Assembly: GCA_964017185.1 (NCBI GenBank)
Contig: OZ024877.1
Coordinates: forward strand, 444,501 to 508,500
Reading direction: 5' to 3'
From: Rugalucina vietnamica
Lineage: Eukaryota > Mollusca > Bivalvia > Lucinida > Lucinidae
Length of the DNA: 64,000 nucleotides
The notes below the pieces were generated by a model, which saw only the letters and a program-made list of their open reading frames with translations, did no database searches and was not told where the DNA came from. Shown here piece by piece: positions 1-10,370 of the stretch (positions within the stretch are counted from its first letter, which is position 1; every line of letters starts with the position of its first letter). The position numbers were made by a program, and so were the translations under genes.

Positions 1-136
1 TTCGGCTTACGATATGTTTTCATGGTATAAGTACTTGATTGTTAATTTAGTTTTTTTCCCATCTCGGTTTTTGAAGTGGGATTTTTTTTTCTGATTGCGC
101 CTTTTCCTGATCTTTGCCTACTTGTACCTTTTGACT
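1..136 (+). mobile_element. PLE 3'-end fragment
   Basis: This is the last part of the Penelope-like element 3' untranslated region in sense orientation, entering from the window edge. It carries the family landmarks CGGCTTACGATATG, TTTTTCCCA, CTGATTGCGCCTTTTCC and the terminal TACTTGTACCTTTT. It has no coding content. The same end recurs throughout the window on both strands. Confidence 0.8.
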
Positions 137-142
137 TCCATA

Positions 143-262
143 TTGGTACAAGTCAAGGATGTGTGATGTCTTCAATCATTTTTCGTATCCATAAATGATA
201 CAATGTATCCTTGATTTTAAGGCCCACTTTAGTTGGGATGACAAATTGTAACTCGATATTTT
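143..262 (+). repeat. dispersed repeat, pair with 19397-19528
   Basis: About 120 bp, including ATTTTTCGTATCCATAAATG and AAGGCCCAC(T/C)TTAGTTGGG, recur at 19397-19528 with roughly 80% identity by eye. Neither copy has coding potential. The boundaries and element class are unknown. Confidence 0.55.
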
Positions 263-475
263 ACCGTTATTCAGTTACTGCTTTTACGAAAATACAAAAA
301 TGTGTTAAATGACATGCCATTTACTAAATAGAACCGATAAGTATCAATCCGTATCGTTACGGAATGAAACTCCGTCACGGTAGGATTTTCGCCCTCCTGT
401 AATATGCTTGTTTGGTACTAAGTACAGGTACCTTAAACAGTGCTTTACTCGTAACATGCTTCGGTCTTCCACTGC

Positions 476-830
476 TTAAGGAAAACATCCACTAGGCCTC
501 GAACTTTTGTTCGCTTATGTACAAAATGCTGTTGTTTGCGGGAAGCAGATACAATCGAAAATGATGAAAAAATTTCATACGTTTAAACAGCGAATCAAAT
601 ATTCCTTTATGCAAGAATTACATTGGGAAATTAAAGGTTCTTCAAACGCATTTCAAAGAAATCAACTTTTGAAACCAACTATTATATTTGCATGTATACA
701 TTTGTATATGTATAAAATATAATACCAACTTTTCGATGGTCTTATTTCCATTTTTCATGGAGCTATTGTTTTTGTAAAACAAGAATATGATAATCTCTAA
801 AAGAATACATATACACGACAAAAAAGAAAC
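476..830 (+). repeat. dispersed unclassified repeat
   Basis: Segments of this stretch recur at 20748-20875 (ATCCACTAGGCCTCG... CAAATATTCCTT), 22283-22398 (ATGCAAGAATTACATT... TATATGTATAAAA) and 24505-24580 (TTCCATTTTTCATGGAG). Each partner carries a different part, so this copy is the longest representative. The 71-codon open frame inside it is not conserved between copies and is not considered a gene. Confidence 0.55.
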
Positions 831-887
831 GCAATGATGAGGTTTTCTCGTTTAGTTCTTTGTTAAATGCTCCAAATTTAAGAAACT

Positions 888-1130
888 TATAGGAATTAAT
901 GATTTTTCTTTTCAGTTCAGAAAAATCATAACACGTTACAGACGTATAGGCTATAACTTGAATGTTATGCGACAGTCTGCATGCTTAGTTTTTAACCCAA
1001 TCATGGTTGATAACTATGCTGCCTTCTTTAATTGCACGCCGGTGGGTTGGTCGTCAGACTCTATGATGGCCCCGACTTAAAGCTATTCATTTTAGTTGGT
1101 TGGGGAAGGAGCTTCTTGTCTGTTGTTTTC
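888..1130 (+). mobile_element. PLE fragment, ORF 3' end
   Basis: Sense copy of the last ~75 codons of the PLE ORF plus the start of its 3' UTR. The decoded peptide includes RKIITRYRRIGYNLNVMRQS and ends NCTPVG...SMMAPT-stop, as in the 10371-11493 copy. It is truncated on both sides, with neither the RT domain nor the 3' terminus. Confidence 0.75.
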
Positions 1131-1489
1131 ACCTACAAAAATAGATTTTTTTTTATTACAAACAGTTTTTAGTCTGAAAAATAATGCGTCTAAATTCTAA
1201 TTCATTTTAAGACATGAGACTGTGTTTGTGCAAATCAACATATGTGTCAATAACTGCATCGAGGTGATAGACGCTTCAGTTTTGTCAAGTGACAATTCAC
1301 AACTAAAATTAACGACAATAGGCCATCGGACCGGTCCCTATTCACTCTCTGAACTCTTAAGATTAGCCTGCACACTGAATCCCCGCAGGCAATTTGTACC
1401 TATATTGTGCGATTCGTGCCTGATCATAAAAAATAAATTGCATAATTGCATCATGTTTTGTTTTCTTTCTTTCTTCCCATGCATACAAC

Positions 1490-1650
1490 GTTACTCTAGG
1501 GAATTAATGCGTCGTGCTCAAGGACAAAACACAGTGCCCCATGAGGGTTTCGAACCCAGGACCGCTCGATATGGAGCTCCCTTCTACTGTATTTTAATTA
1601 CCAAAAAGTACCCAGACCGACAGCAAAGTCCGCTCCTGCAATTCTAAGGA
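1490..1650 (-). mobile_element. tRNA-derived SINE-like fragment
   Basis: On the minus strand a pol III B-box-like GGTTCGAAACC sits in CCTGGGTTCGAAACCCTCA, followed by GGGGCACTGTGTTTTGTCCTTGAG. The latter resembles the body of tRNA-derived SINEs common in invertebrates. The A box is not clear and no oligo(A) tail is visible, so this is probably an old, truncated copy. Confidence 0.5.
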
Positions 1651-1771
1651 GCATGCACATGCGTGGTAAATTTTATGAAAAATAATTGTTATCTTTTCTA
1701 ATTTCAAGAATTCAAATATAGTTTACCCATTGCGAAAACTTCCTCGTGCAATATATAGAGATTTTTTTCAG

Positions 1772-1976
1772 CGGTAATGATAGAAACATTTCACTGGAAA
1801 TATTTGATATTTTTTTTTCATATTTTTGCTCGAAACATGGAATAAGGATACACGTTAGAACCGCTTTGGAGCAAAAATATGACAAAAATAGGTTACCCTG
1901 TATACCCCAGTTTAACTAAATAATTTTGGGATTTAAGGGAGTATTCATTGCATCGACATGTTTTCATGATGCATTT
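1772..1976 (+). repeat. CACGTTAGAACCGC hairpin family, copy 1
   Basis: One of six related non-coding elements in the window (others at 26745, 39480, 40271, 56990 and 60350). It shares TTTTTGCTC-AAACAT on one arm, ACACGTTAGAACCGC at the apex, GAGCAAAAAT on the other arm, then TATACCCC and the terminal GACATGTTTTC-TGATG. The structure is a foldback or MITE-like element of about 200-270 bp. Confidence 0.6.
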
Positions 1977-2286
1977 TTGACTGCACAGACGGAATACGTC
2001 TAATCTGGTCAAAACCCTTGAAACATCCATTTCTTATTACTATCACTATGATGGGCTCTTTTTCTTTCAATTTCATATAACTCAAATTGCATAAATCTAT
2101 CCCAGGCCTTAGCCACAAGTTACCTGTAAAACACAGGTCTATATTGGTAATTGTCCCTCAGGTGTCAAAATAGGACATCGCGCACATTGCAATCTATGGG
2201 AAACAATCGAAATTTGATCTGCACAGGTAATTTTCCAGGTAACGCCTTGGTAACGTCCCTTAGCTGACTGAGGTAAATTGTCCCAG

Positions 2287-2466
2287 TTGAGCAGCTATTT
2301 CCCAATAGGTGGCCACTCAGTTTCCTAAACTTAGCTAAAAATATGATAGCATACATAAGGCGCCAACAGCACAAAAAATTTAAACACTAAGACATAAACC
2401 AATAAGAATCACCAAAAAAAGTATCGCCCTGGAACGATCAGTAATATAAAATTACTGGTGGTCTTT
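2287..2466 (-). mobile_element. PLE 3' UTR fragment
   Basis: Antisense internal piece of the PLE 3' UTR, reading on the plus strand GAGCAGCTATTTCCCAATAG, GGCGCCAACAGCAC, GACATAAA and GGAACGATCAGTAATATAAA. It lacks both the terminal GTACAAGTAGGC and the ORF. It abuts the foldback at 2474. Confidence 0.7.
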
Positions 2467-2473
2467 AAGTAAT

Positions 2474-2619
2474 AGTTAGAGTATGGAGGTGAGGTCAATA
2501 TGAAAATTATAGACCCGGGCACGTGAACTTAAAGCCGACCGACGCAGCGAGGGAGGCTTTAAGTTCACGTGTCCGGGTCTATAATTTTCGTATTGACCGA
2601 TACCGACATACTCTAACTG
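2474..2619. repeat. foldback element
   Basis: Near-perfect inverted repeat with arms of about 63 nt (2474-2536 and 2555-2618) and a spacer of about 18 nt. Arms contain ATTATAGACCCGGGCACGTG against CACGTGTCCGGGTCTATAAT, ending AGTTAGAG / CTCTAACT. No coding content. Confidence 0.75.
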
Positions 2620-3604
2620 ACTTATATTCTGACTCCTTTGTTTCGCTCTAACAAATGCTACACAGCGAGCCGATTGACCAAATCTTGCGCAGTACGCTTA
2701 GACCAATTATATTCTGTTAAAGCGTGTTTTCTCGCGACATGACTATTGGCCAAAACCCCCACGGACTAACTGTGAACGATATTTTCTTTCCTCGTGCAGC
2801 CATGTCCAAAAATAACTTTCACAGTAGCTTCCCCTTAAAACGTCGTCGAGGTTATGTATTGATCAAGAGTTAATGCAAATAATTCAATACCATTTAAGTA
2901 TGATTTTTGTATATCTATATATTGTGCGTAAACTGATTTGAAAGTGTAGATCACTTCTACTTGGATCTGTCATAGGCGAATCCCCATGCTGAAATGACAG
3001 AGGACCATTTACTGTATGCCCGGCTGTTTATGGGGGAAACAGCTGGTCAAAACTAACTTTTCCTGATCTTTGCCTACTTGTACCTTTTAGTGAAGTTTGT
3101 TCCTACTTCCGTGGTTTCTCATTAACCTCACACTAACCCTAACCTTCTACACTACCAAGGAAACCATGGGACGAGGAATATTTTCACACAGAAATGTACG
3201 TGCAACGGTACGTTTAAAATACCGTTTTGGGAAATTATGAATTATTGAAATAATACATATTTGCCTCATCTCAAAGAATTTCGGATACTCAGTAGGAAAA
3301 CAATTTATATTTACCTTTAGCATGATTTGCTGGGAAAACATACAATCAGTATAAGCATGAACACAGCGAAAGCACTGAACCGTTACATAAACTTACTGTT
3401 GTGTCTAATATATACTGTTGTGTCTAATATATAACAGCGTACATCTACGGGATGTTTATAAGTTTCCCGCCAGATATTATCAACCGGTTGATAATAAAAA
3501 GCGCGAAATTTATCAACCTCCCTCCTAAACTTCTTTTGTTTAGCAGGTCAATGCGTTTGTTATAGACCTGTTCGAAACAAAGGAGCCAGTATATAATCGA
3601 TTGT
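2620..3604. other. intergenic, only a PLE tail
   Basis: No convincing gene. At 3057-3093 there are about 37 nt of PLE 3' terminus (TTTTCCTGATCTTTGCCTAC... GTACCTTTTAG) in sense orientation with nothing else of the element. A 25-nt direct repeat (TACTGTTGTGTCTAATATATA type) occurs near 3398-3435. Confidence 0.5.
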
Positions 3605-3755
3605 ACAGGTACCTAATCTCACCCTCAACTTTTGCAGTGGTTCCCAACATTTAGTTAATTGTTCGGTCCCCGTGGTGAATCTCTAGCTAGTCGATGGATC
3701 ATCATGGACAAACAAACAAATCATGCTCAATAGCATGATGAATCAAACCTTAAGC
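3605..3755 (-). mobile_element. PLE 3' UTR fragment
   Basis: Antisense piece with CACCCTCA, GCAGTGGTTC, ACATTTAGTTA, GTGGTGAATCTCTA and ACAAACAAATCATG. These landmarks fall between the ORF end and the distal 3' UTR in the complete copies. Both ends are truncated. Confidence 0.7.
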
Positions 3756-4201
3756 TGCCAAACCTTTAGAACTCATGTTTGAACAAAATGGAGATAATAA
3801 GTACCTGAGAACCTACATGGGTAAGTAAATGATTCCAAACGCCAACAGAAATCGTTGTAGAAAGAATTAAAAACGACTCAGTTTTATGCGACTCTAATAT
3901 TTGACCTCCACCTAGTTTATGGCTAATCTAATTTTCTGGAGCAGATGTTTACCACCAGGTTTTAAATTGTGTTATTCACTGAATACCATGTCTTTGACAT
4001 GATATCGAGGAAATTGTGTCATTACTTATGGGCTTTATGAAAAATTGATGAACGGGTCCATTGCATTTCTTATTTTGACGGGTATATATGTTTTATATGT
4101 ATTTTGGGTGTATTTGTATATTGTATTTTGAAAGCTCAGTGAAGAAGATTTGAACTGATTGACAGGAGTACGGTAGAAAACGCAGATTACGATGTCTTAT
4201 A

Positions 4202-4363
4202 ATATATTATACAATTAATGACTTTTGAGGCATTGGATATGATGTGATATCGACCCGAGAATACCAATGTTGACCGAGGCGAAACTGAGGTCAATATTTG
4301 TATTCTCGAGTCGATATCACATCATATCCAATGCCTCAAAAGTCATTAACTGTTTTATTATAT
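4202..4363. repeat. foldback element
   Basis: Inverted repeat with arms of about 74 nt (4202-4275 and 4287-4363) sharing TTTTGAGGCATTGGATATGA and GATGTGATATCGAC. The unpaired spacer is about 11 nt (GAGGCGAAACT). No coding frame crosses it, and an rDNA-like or tRNA origin is not evident. Confidence 0.75.
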
Positions 4364-5018
4364 AATTTTTGACAAAATGTCAAGCAATGAAAAGAAATCA
4401 ACTGATTATGTGCACCGCTATGCGAAAGCGGAACCAGAACGTCAACTCTAAATTTAGTAACTAATATAGACCTGCCAGCACGCGGTAGCCAGTTAATATG
4501 ACAATTTGAAGACTTGCCACGTGGGCAGTTTGGGCCAATGAAAAGCGAGATTTTCAGTAGCTTATATAATAAAAGTGTTTTAATTGTGTCATATTCACAT
4601 TGTCATTGTATCACATTTTCTGGTAATGATAAGGCTGTTGTGGTGTCATAAGTGTTGAGACTGAGTGAATGCATACAGGAGAACTTTGTTGCCAAAACGC
4701 ATTTGATATACACCAATTTTCACAGATAACTGTCAGTTATACACCCCGATACTGTGCTCTCTTTTACTACATCTTCGTGTTGTATCTTGTGAATTAATGT
4801 ATATGTTAAGTGATGTTTCGATTTTCTTTCGAGGACATCTTTGGTACCACAAGTCATTCTTAAAATTTACTTTGCTTGGATACAGAGGAAATCATACCTT
4901 TTCACTTTTATATTTTAAAGAGCATGAAAACATTCATTCCTATTACAATAGGCTTATAACCCAAGATGTGAACTTTAATAGCAGATTCAACTCAAATCAT
5001 CAGTGAAAATTTTAAAGA
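4364..5018. other. intergenic, nothing recognised
   Basis: AT-rich stretch. A 69-codon frame at 4797-5006 has no recognisable similarity or compositional support and is not called. No RNA gene or repeat terminus was identified. Confidence 0.4.
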
Positions 5019-5480
5019 AGTATTTGTTTGCGCCTTTTCCTGATCATTGCCTATTTGTACCTTTTTACTCAGAACTCTATTTAATTAGTTAATTATAGAT
5101 TTAATTAGTTGGTTCTTATTGTTTTATGTCTTGGCAGTTAAAGATTTTTGTGCTGTTGGCGCCTTATGTATGTTATCATAGTTTAAGTTTAGTTTAGGTA
5201 ACTGAGTGGCCACATATGGGGAAAATAGCTGCCTATTCGGCTTACGGTATGTTTTCATGGTATAAGTACCTGATTGTTAATTTATTTTTTTCCCACCTCG
5301 GTTTTTGGAGTGGGAATTTTTTCTGATTGCGCCTTTTCCTGTTCGTTGCCTTCTTGTACCTTTTTACAGGCGCCTAACCTCACCCTCGTCTTCTGCAATG
5401 GTTCACAAAATATAGTTAGTTGTTCGATCATCACGATGAAATTCTAACTAACTGAAACTCGATGAATAATCAAGAAATAC
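5019..5480 (+). mobile_element. cluster of three PLE 3' pieces
   Basis: Three abutting pieces. First, a ~45-nt sense tail at 5019-5064 ending TTTGTACCTTTTT. Second, a ~245-nt sense 3' end at 5112-5357 (GTTTTATGTCTTGG to CTTGTACCTTTTT). Third, an antisense internal fragment at 5358-5480 (GGCGCCTAACCTCACCCTC). The opposite orientations mean at least two independent insertions at one spot. Confidence 0.7.
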
Positions 5481-5636
5481 CCCAACCCAGACCCTTTGAA
5501 GAGATAAAAAATGATTACACAACACATCACTTCAAAAGCTGGTCCCTTATTTTTTACTTTACAACTATGAAGTGACATGATTGTAAACGAATGCTAGACC
5601 TCTAAAATATATTTGTAAACATTTAAGGATGTTCGC

Positions 5637-6572
5637 TGCCAATGAAAAATTATTCAAACTTTGTTTCTAACCACTCTTTTTTTATTCCAAAATACAACAC
5701 AAGACATTTAAAAACAAAATAGATATAGGGTAGTGTGCTTTTTTTTAAAGCTACATGCCTCTGAATGAGACCTCTGAGCACCATGTTTTAAATTTGGTAA
5801 AATTAATTTAATTTTTTATTCTTTGAAACATACCTGTCTTGAACAAAAATACACCTAGAATGCTTTCAAAAGTTATGATATTTACGTAACGCAGACTATT
5901 TTGGACCAAAAACATGGAAAAAATTGCAACTTGGAGAGGATGACCAAATTTTACGATTCTTTTTCCAACCCTACCTCCATACTTGAAAAGTCGGAAAAAA
6001 TCAATATTTTGAAATGTGCCAAACCCATATGTGTTGATTCAAACTTTTTCTTGTATTTTCACACAACATAGAACTTGGTGATATTATTCGAATAAAAGAA
6101 AGAAATATATAGGGTAGTGAGCCTATAAGATAGAACCAACAACTTGAAAATCGCCATTTTCAGCCTTTCTTCGGTCGTTTTGTTTCTAAAAGCCCATTTC
6201 TTAAAACCACCTAAATTTTAAAAACCAGCACACCAAAGACACAAAGAATGACTTAGACGACCATGTAAACACATGCTGCTGCTAAAATAAACATCGAACT
6301 AGTTCAATTAATTTGAATATGTGTAATATTCAAGTTTTAATTTACCCTACCCCATAAATTTTACTGACAACTAAAATTTTCTGAAAAGTTGCAGAAAATG
6401 GGGTGAAAAAATGAAGTTTCTTAGATTGACAATTTTCATGGCTCATTCAATGCATATCATCAATATGTATCCAAATATAAAATATAAGGAAAATATTTGC
6501 AACCGTTTACGAGATATTCAAGAAAAGAAAAACCGGAAGTTCCGAAATGTCAAATGTTAGCAGCAAACATCC
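5637..6572. mobile_element. putative TTAA-type non-autonomous DNA transposon
   Basis: A 936-bp AT-rich segment has inverted termini GGATGTTCGCTGCCAA and, read from the other end, GGATGTTTGCTGCTAA. The left flank is TTAA (5633-5636) and the right flank is TTCA, one change from TTAA. Internally TAGGGTAGTG occurs near 5729 and 6112. There is no transposase frame. It resembles piggyBac- or Kolobok-type MITEs by target site only. Confidence 0.55.
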
Positions 6573-6782
6573 TTCAGATTTAAATACATACATTTTTAGC
6601 AGCCAGTATATTGTAAATGTCTTCTTTCCATAGTTTTGTTGTCTCTATTTTTGAATATATTTCATGACCCGTGTTTAGACATAAGCCATCTCCTTCAGTT
6701 AACCCCTTAAAAGCCAGAATAGCCATTTAACGGGTTCTTTGAGGTACGTAAATGGCTAGTTAGTCGATAATTTGAGAGGTTT

Positions 6783-7261
6783 CATGAGGGCCTTTCGGAA
6801 CCAGATTTTATGGTCAATTGGTTTAGAAATTTAAGAAAATTTTAGGAATTAATTATTTTTCTTTTCAGTATAGTAAATTCATTAAACATGGTTGATAACT
6901 ATGCTGCCTTCTTTAATTGCACGCCGGTTGGTCGGGCGTCAGACTCTATGATGGCGCCTACTTAATGCTATTCAGTTTAGTGGGTTGGGCTGGAGCTTCT
7001 TGTCTGTTGCTTGGCCCACCGGGGTTCAAATGGCTTTTTTCTTTCCTCCAGATTTTCAGTGATGTTGTTTGGCGCCCAGGACGCTCCGTCGCCCGGCAGC
7101 TTATTGTATCTGTGAGACCTCGTTTTTGATTCATCATGGTGATTATCATAATTTATTTGTTTGTCCTTTGTGATTCATTGACAAGTTAGAGATTCACCGA
7201 GCAACTAACTAAATGTGGTGAACAATTGCAGAACATGAGGGTGTAGTAAGGGCCCTATAAA
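6783..7261 (+). mobile_element. PLE fragment, ORF end and 3' UTR
   Basis: Sense copy beginning near the GLSEPEFYGDL region (GGGCCTTTCGGAACCAG). It passes the ORF end (GTTGATAACTATGCTGCC... TTGCACGCCGG) and the conserved 3' UTR (GGAGCTTCTTGTCTGTTGCT, GATTCACCGAGCAACTAACT). It stops before the terminal ~300 bp and is joined directly to an antisense PLE 3' end at 7262. Confidence 0.7.
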
Positions 7262-8490
7262 GGTAAGAGTAGGCATTGGTCAGGAAATTGCGCAATCAGA
7301 AAGAAATTCCACACCAAAAACCGAGGTGGGAAAAAACTACAATCAGGTATTTATACGTGGGTTGGGATTTAAGTTCGTTGACTTTCTTTCTAAAGGATCA
7401 GATGTCTGTCACACAGAAACTCAAAAGCTATACTCTAAAAATACATTCTTTTACCTATCATATAAGGTATAAAGCATTGTTCTACTCAAAATGGTATCAC
7501 ACAACAACGAATTGAACATAATGACCTTTCATCACCCGGGGCACGTCGTCGAAATTCTGACGTCAAAACCACGTCACATTTCAATAAGTGTCAGCATTAA
7601 AACGCCTTGTTTGGAACCAAACAACAAGCCACACCTTCACTTATTTGCAAGATTTCCTTCAGGAATTTCTTAATTATTAGTGTGGAAATACTGCGATCAT
7701 CAGATATAGTTCTTATACATAACTTTCTATGCGCATCATGCATATCAGTGTTTTAAATCAACAATGCTGGCCGTAGCATTTGCAGACTAACCTTAGACGA
7801 GTGCATTTCTCATCGTTAAAATTCAAGTACGTCCATCTGAAATCTCACATACCATTTAAATACCACTGCAGGATGTGTTCCACAACTGTACAACACATCC
7901 CTGTTATTTTGAATGTTTATGTGGGTATTTTGGCTAATCAAACATAAGATTTGATCAATGCTGTTGTTTCGACGTTGCCAGTTAGCGCCATTTTTCTTTT
8001 CGAAGCAGCGCGACTGGCCATACATTTTCTCCAATAACAAACCAAATCGTCGACATAATGCTTTAAAATTTAAACTGAGATAACAACAAGATACTACAAT
8101 GCCTTAAACTGATTTAGCCTAAGTTTTGGTTTACAATATAATAATTATTGGTGTGTTCTTCAACGCCACATAACTTCAGAATTGTTTAAAATTCGACGTG
8201 CCCCGGGTAGCAAAACCTAGGTTGCTATGGAGACCATTTTATGAGCACTGCGCAAGATGTCTTGAAAAATATTGTAAACACGGAACAAGGAGACTTTGCT
8301 TCTTTATAATAATACATCAAATATTGGATAAATGCTGGAATATTCAATCTGTAGCCAAAGTCTACGAACTTAAATCCCAACCCTCGTACTAAGAAAATAT
8401 ATTATGAGTCGAATGGGCAGCTATTTTCCCAATAGGTGGACACTAAGTTGCCCAAACTTAACTAAAATATGAAAGCACTCCAGATGCCGA
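7262..8490 (-). mobile_element. PLE 3' end, split by a TA element
   Basis: Antisense PLE terminus (GGTAAGAGTAGGCATTGGTC, GCGCAATCAGAAAG, CCGAGGTGGGAAAAA) runs to 7355. It resumes at 8387 with CTAAGAAAATAT, GAGTCGAATGGGCAGCTATT and CCCAATAGGTGG. The interruption is the 1031-bp TA-flanked element at 7356-8386. Nothing coding remains. Confidence 0.7.
7356..8386. mobile_element. TA-flanked inverted-repeat element
   Basis: A 1031-bp insertion inside a PLE 3' end has terminal inverted repeats CGTGGGTTGGGATTTAAGTT and, read from the right, CGAGGGTTGGGATTTAAGTT, continuing CGT(T/A)GACTTT. It is flanked on both sides by TA (7354-7355, 8387-8388). A second inner inverted pair matches CCGGGGCACGTCG near 7537 with CGACGTGCCCCGGG near 8194. 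TA target duplication points to the Tc1/mariner superfamily. No transposase is present, so it is non-autonomous. Confidence 0.7.
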
Positions 8491-9466
8491 TATTACGTTG
8501 CACCACCGTATTCTACCCAAGGGAGGCTATCCCGTCAAACCTTCAAACCTTTTGGCCTCAACAGCATGATCAAACCTATTGCTGGCTTTAGGGTTATATG
8601 GATACATTGTCATTAATTCTTGAATGACTCCCAGATACTGTTTATAAGATGTTTTACGACTGGTGTTATTAAATTGGTCTAATGATTTATTTTTATTCTA
8701 GTGCTTACAGTGTATGCTGCACAGTGTTTTCTTTGATTAAAAGGCTTTTTGTTTGCCTTAGAGAAAATTAGCCTCGAAGATTAGTTAGTTCATAATAATT
8801 TTTAATGACAAGTACTGTAAATGAAAGAAAAACTATGCCCTTGTATTAATGAAAAGACGCTTGAAAAACATATTCTGCATCACAGACCGTGTCACGACAG
8901 CTTGACGAGACTGAGCGTGTGTTTGGCGACCAGACCAGGTTGAATACGAATTGGACTTAGAGAGCTTGTTTTGAGTTTCAATTAAAGAAAGTAAATTGGT
9001 GCTGTTTAAGCAAAGAAAGATGATTTTGAAATTTGGTTAGACAAAAAAGCAAGTTATCCTGGAATGTGTTTAATTTTGTATACTGAGTCTTCAATGTCCT
9101 TTGAAGTCAGTTTCTCTGTGATCATATGAAGAGTAATGGCAATCATTAATGTGATAGTTTAGACGGACCACACATAACACACATTTCACGTACGTATATG
9201 ACCCATGTTTTAAATTTTATCAGATGCCATTGAATTGTCATTCTTTCTTATTTATATAAGATTACAAGACATGAAATAAATAATACGAAAGTATAAAAAT
9301 GTGAACCGTGTCTTGCTATATATCGTTATTCAATTCAATCTTGCATTGTCAAAGTTAAATGGAAATGAGATACAATGTGTTTTTGAATATTGTATTTGAA
9401 ATTAAATAGCCAAGTCACTTTTAAAAATTCAGAATTACGTGGATTTCTTTGAAAAATCTTTTTCTG
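8491..9466. other. intergenic, nothing recognised
   Basis: AT-rich, with stop codons in all frames at short intervals. No repeat termini, tRNA boxes or long hairpins were found. Ends at a 41-nt PLE tail (9467-9507). Confidence 0.4.
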
Positions 9467-9507
9467 ATTGCGCCTTTTCCTGATCTTTGCCTACTTGCAC
9501 CTTTTTT
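9467..9507 (+). mobile_element. minimal PLE 3' tail
   Basis: Only the last ~40 nt of the PLE are present, including CTGATTGCGCCTTTTCCTGA, then CTTTGCCTACTTGCACC and a T run. This is an extreme 5' truncation, comparable to 3057-3093 and 5019-5064. Confidence 0.65.
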
Positions 9508-9611
9508 CAATCTAGAACTACGTAGATTCAATAGTACGATATTTTGGGTATTAAATTTTTCAGCTCGATTTTTCAAAATTCTTGTTCCTGCTGAAAACAC
9601 AATGTGTAAAT

Positions 9612-9990
9612 AGGTACAAGTAGGCAGTGATCAGGAAAAGGCGCAATCAGAAAAAGATTCCCACTCCAAGAGCTGAGGTGGAAAGAAAAACAAATTGTCA
9701 ATGAGGTATTTATACTAGGAGAACATATCGTAAGCCAAGTGAGCAGCTATTTCCCAATAGGCGGCCACACAGTTACCCAAACTTGACTAAAAATATGAAA
9801 ACGTACAAGAGGTTCAAACACCACAAATGTTCGACTCCAAAACATAAAACAAATATTACCACAACAAAAGAATCGCATTGGAACGATCAGTAATATAAAA
9901 CTGCTGGGGGGGGAGGCTTAAACCGATTTTACAGACGCCCTCATCTTCCGCAGTGGGTCACAGCATTAAGTAAGTTTTGATTAGACCTGC
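9612..9990 (-). mobile_element. PLE 3' end
   Basis: Antisense copy beginning with the terminus GGTACAAGTAGGCAGTGATC. It runs through CAGCTATTTCCCAATAGGCG, GAACGATCAGTAATATAAAA and CTGGGGGGGGAGG to CTCATCTTCCGCAGTGGGTC, then loses similarity. The oligo(G) in place of GGCGGG marks a subfamily also seen at 21260, 33826, 57414 and 60776. Confidence 0.75.
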
Positions 9991-10370
9991 ATTGATGAGG
10001 CGACATTAATGGGCATTTGTGAAGCACACGTGTACTAAGTATACTAGGTAAAAAAGAAACGCAACTTGCATTTGAAATCTTCAGTGCTAAGCAGCGAAAC
10101 CAACTAACGTCAAACTTGTTTTGGCTGAGAAAGTTTTGAACACTGTAGAACTAATAATACGTGAGAAAACATTGTGTATATATCAACGTGAGTGACGGCG
10201 GCGATGACGCCGACAATCAGACCCCAAATAAGTCTGGTAAAAATTAGCACTTATTTATCGAGTTAAACGTCAGGTAAATGATTTTGGTCCATAACAATTA
10301 TGCACATCCTTTTCCTTCCATAAAGTCAAGTATTTTGTTGTCAATGGCTATAACTATATTCACAATTTGT
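9991..10370. other. intergenic, nothing recognised
   Basis: Non-coding. The only local feature is the GC-rich imperfect hairpin GGCGGCGATGACGCC near 10198. No gene is supported. Confidence 0.4.

Noticed and set aside
1222-1647. 141-codon open frame
   Set aside because: It crosses the SINE-like segment and non-coding sequence, shows no domain, and has no splice or codon support.
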